Notes under the pieces: model-generated
Database searches by the model: none
What the model saw: the letters and a program-made list of their open reading frames with translations, nothing else
What the model was told of the DNA's origin: nothing
Translations under genes and position numbers: made by a program
Shown: in pieces, positions 13,614-13,756 of the stretch
Numbering within the stretch: position 1 is the first letter of the stretch
How the letters are laid out: each line of letters starts with the position of its first letter
NCBI RefSeq assembly: GCF_934754925.1
Contig: NZ_CAKVJA010000056.1
Span: forward strand, 1 to 13,756
Source: an uncultured Clostridium sp.
GTDB taxonomy: Bacteria > Bacillota > Clostridia > Clostridiales > Clostridiaceae
Length of the DNA stretch: 13,756 nt
Direction of reading: 5' to 3'

Positions 13614-13663
13614 ATTACTGTCCCGTTGGAACCACCTTCTTTCTGGAGTAACTATTAATTAAG

Positions 13664-13756
13664 TTATTCTATTAAAATCCTACTATCATTATTTGAGGAT
13701 ATTTCCTTCTTAGGTAAATCAATAGTTAAAACACCATTATCAAATTTAGCTTTAAT
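13664..13756 (-). CDS. Hsp20/alpha-crystallin-family small heat-shock protein, C-terminus (partial)
   Basis: The last 30 residues before TAA (13666-13664) read IKAKFDNGVLTIDLPKKE and end ILIE. The A-x-F-x-N-G-V-L-x-I-x-L-P-K signature is the final part of the alpha-crystallin domain. The last residues give the I-x-I/V-type motif that small heat-shock proteins use to oligomerise. The family forms ATP-independent holdase complexes that keep unfolding proteins soluble; clostridial Hsp18 is a typical member of about 150 aa. The N-terminal 80% lies beyond the window, so start, promoter and regulation cannot be judged. The hairpin at 13579-13613 ends its transcript. Confidence 0.85.
   Translation of the reverse strand: MKAKFDNGVLTIDLPKKEISSNNDSRILIE

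Noticed and set aside
13610..13650. T-box-like sequence (AGGTGGTTCC followed by a terminator) on the - strand
   Set aside because: It differs from the conserved GGTGGnACCGCG core, and only about 45 nt lie between the hsp20 stop and it. There is no room for a specifier stem, and no aminoacyl-tRNA or amino-acid gene follows.

Overview
The window is very AT-rich, uses A/T-ending codons, has strong GGAGG-type ribosome binding sites, TTG and GTG starts, and A/T-flanked hairpin terminators. Together with a clostridial-type secreted amylase and a small heat-shock protein, this points to a low-GC Firmicute, most likely Clostridium sensu stricto. The species cannot be fixed from the sequence alone. 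I saw no rRNA, tRNA, CRISPR array or intact insertion sequence.

Left part (1-5.1 kb): the tail of a membrane protein, then two large helicase genes on the + strand, each with its own extended -10 promoter. The first is a UvrD-like SF1 helicase with a C-terminal domain resembling the HsdR N-terminal nuclease, but without the usual catalytic glutamate. The second is a Suv3-like SF2 RNA helicase with a long uncharacterised N-terminal region and a C-terminal zinc ribbon plus basic tail.

Middle part (5.1-8.6 kb): an accessory-looking stretch on the + strand. It holds two small genes that look frameshifted, an uncharacterised 138-aa protein, a ParA-type ATPase overlapping a small protein with a SAP/Rho-N-like C-terminus (possible partition-type pair), and a MATE efflux gene. 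The MATE gene has lost at least two internal segments but keeps a textbook MerR-type promoter. Hairpins separate nearly every unit, and two of them share the same 10-nt loop sequence.

Right part (8.6-13.8 kb): mostly - strand and more ordinary. It has a membrane-anchored alpha/beta hydrolase with a near-consensus promoter, a GNAT acetyltransferase, one divergent + strand two-TM protein, a large secreted GH13 alpha-amylase with two starch-binding modules and a poly-aspartate linker, and the C-terminus of an Hsp20-family chaperone cut by the window edge.

The genes do not form one pathway. The amylase is for extracellular starch breakdown and Hsp20 is a chaperone. The ParA pair and the two helicases are the parts most likely to hide undescribed biology, but nothing in the sequence links them into one proven system.
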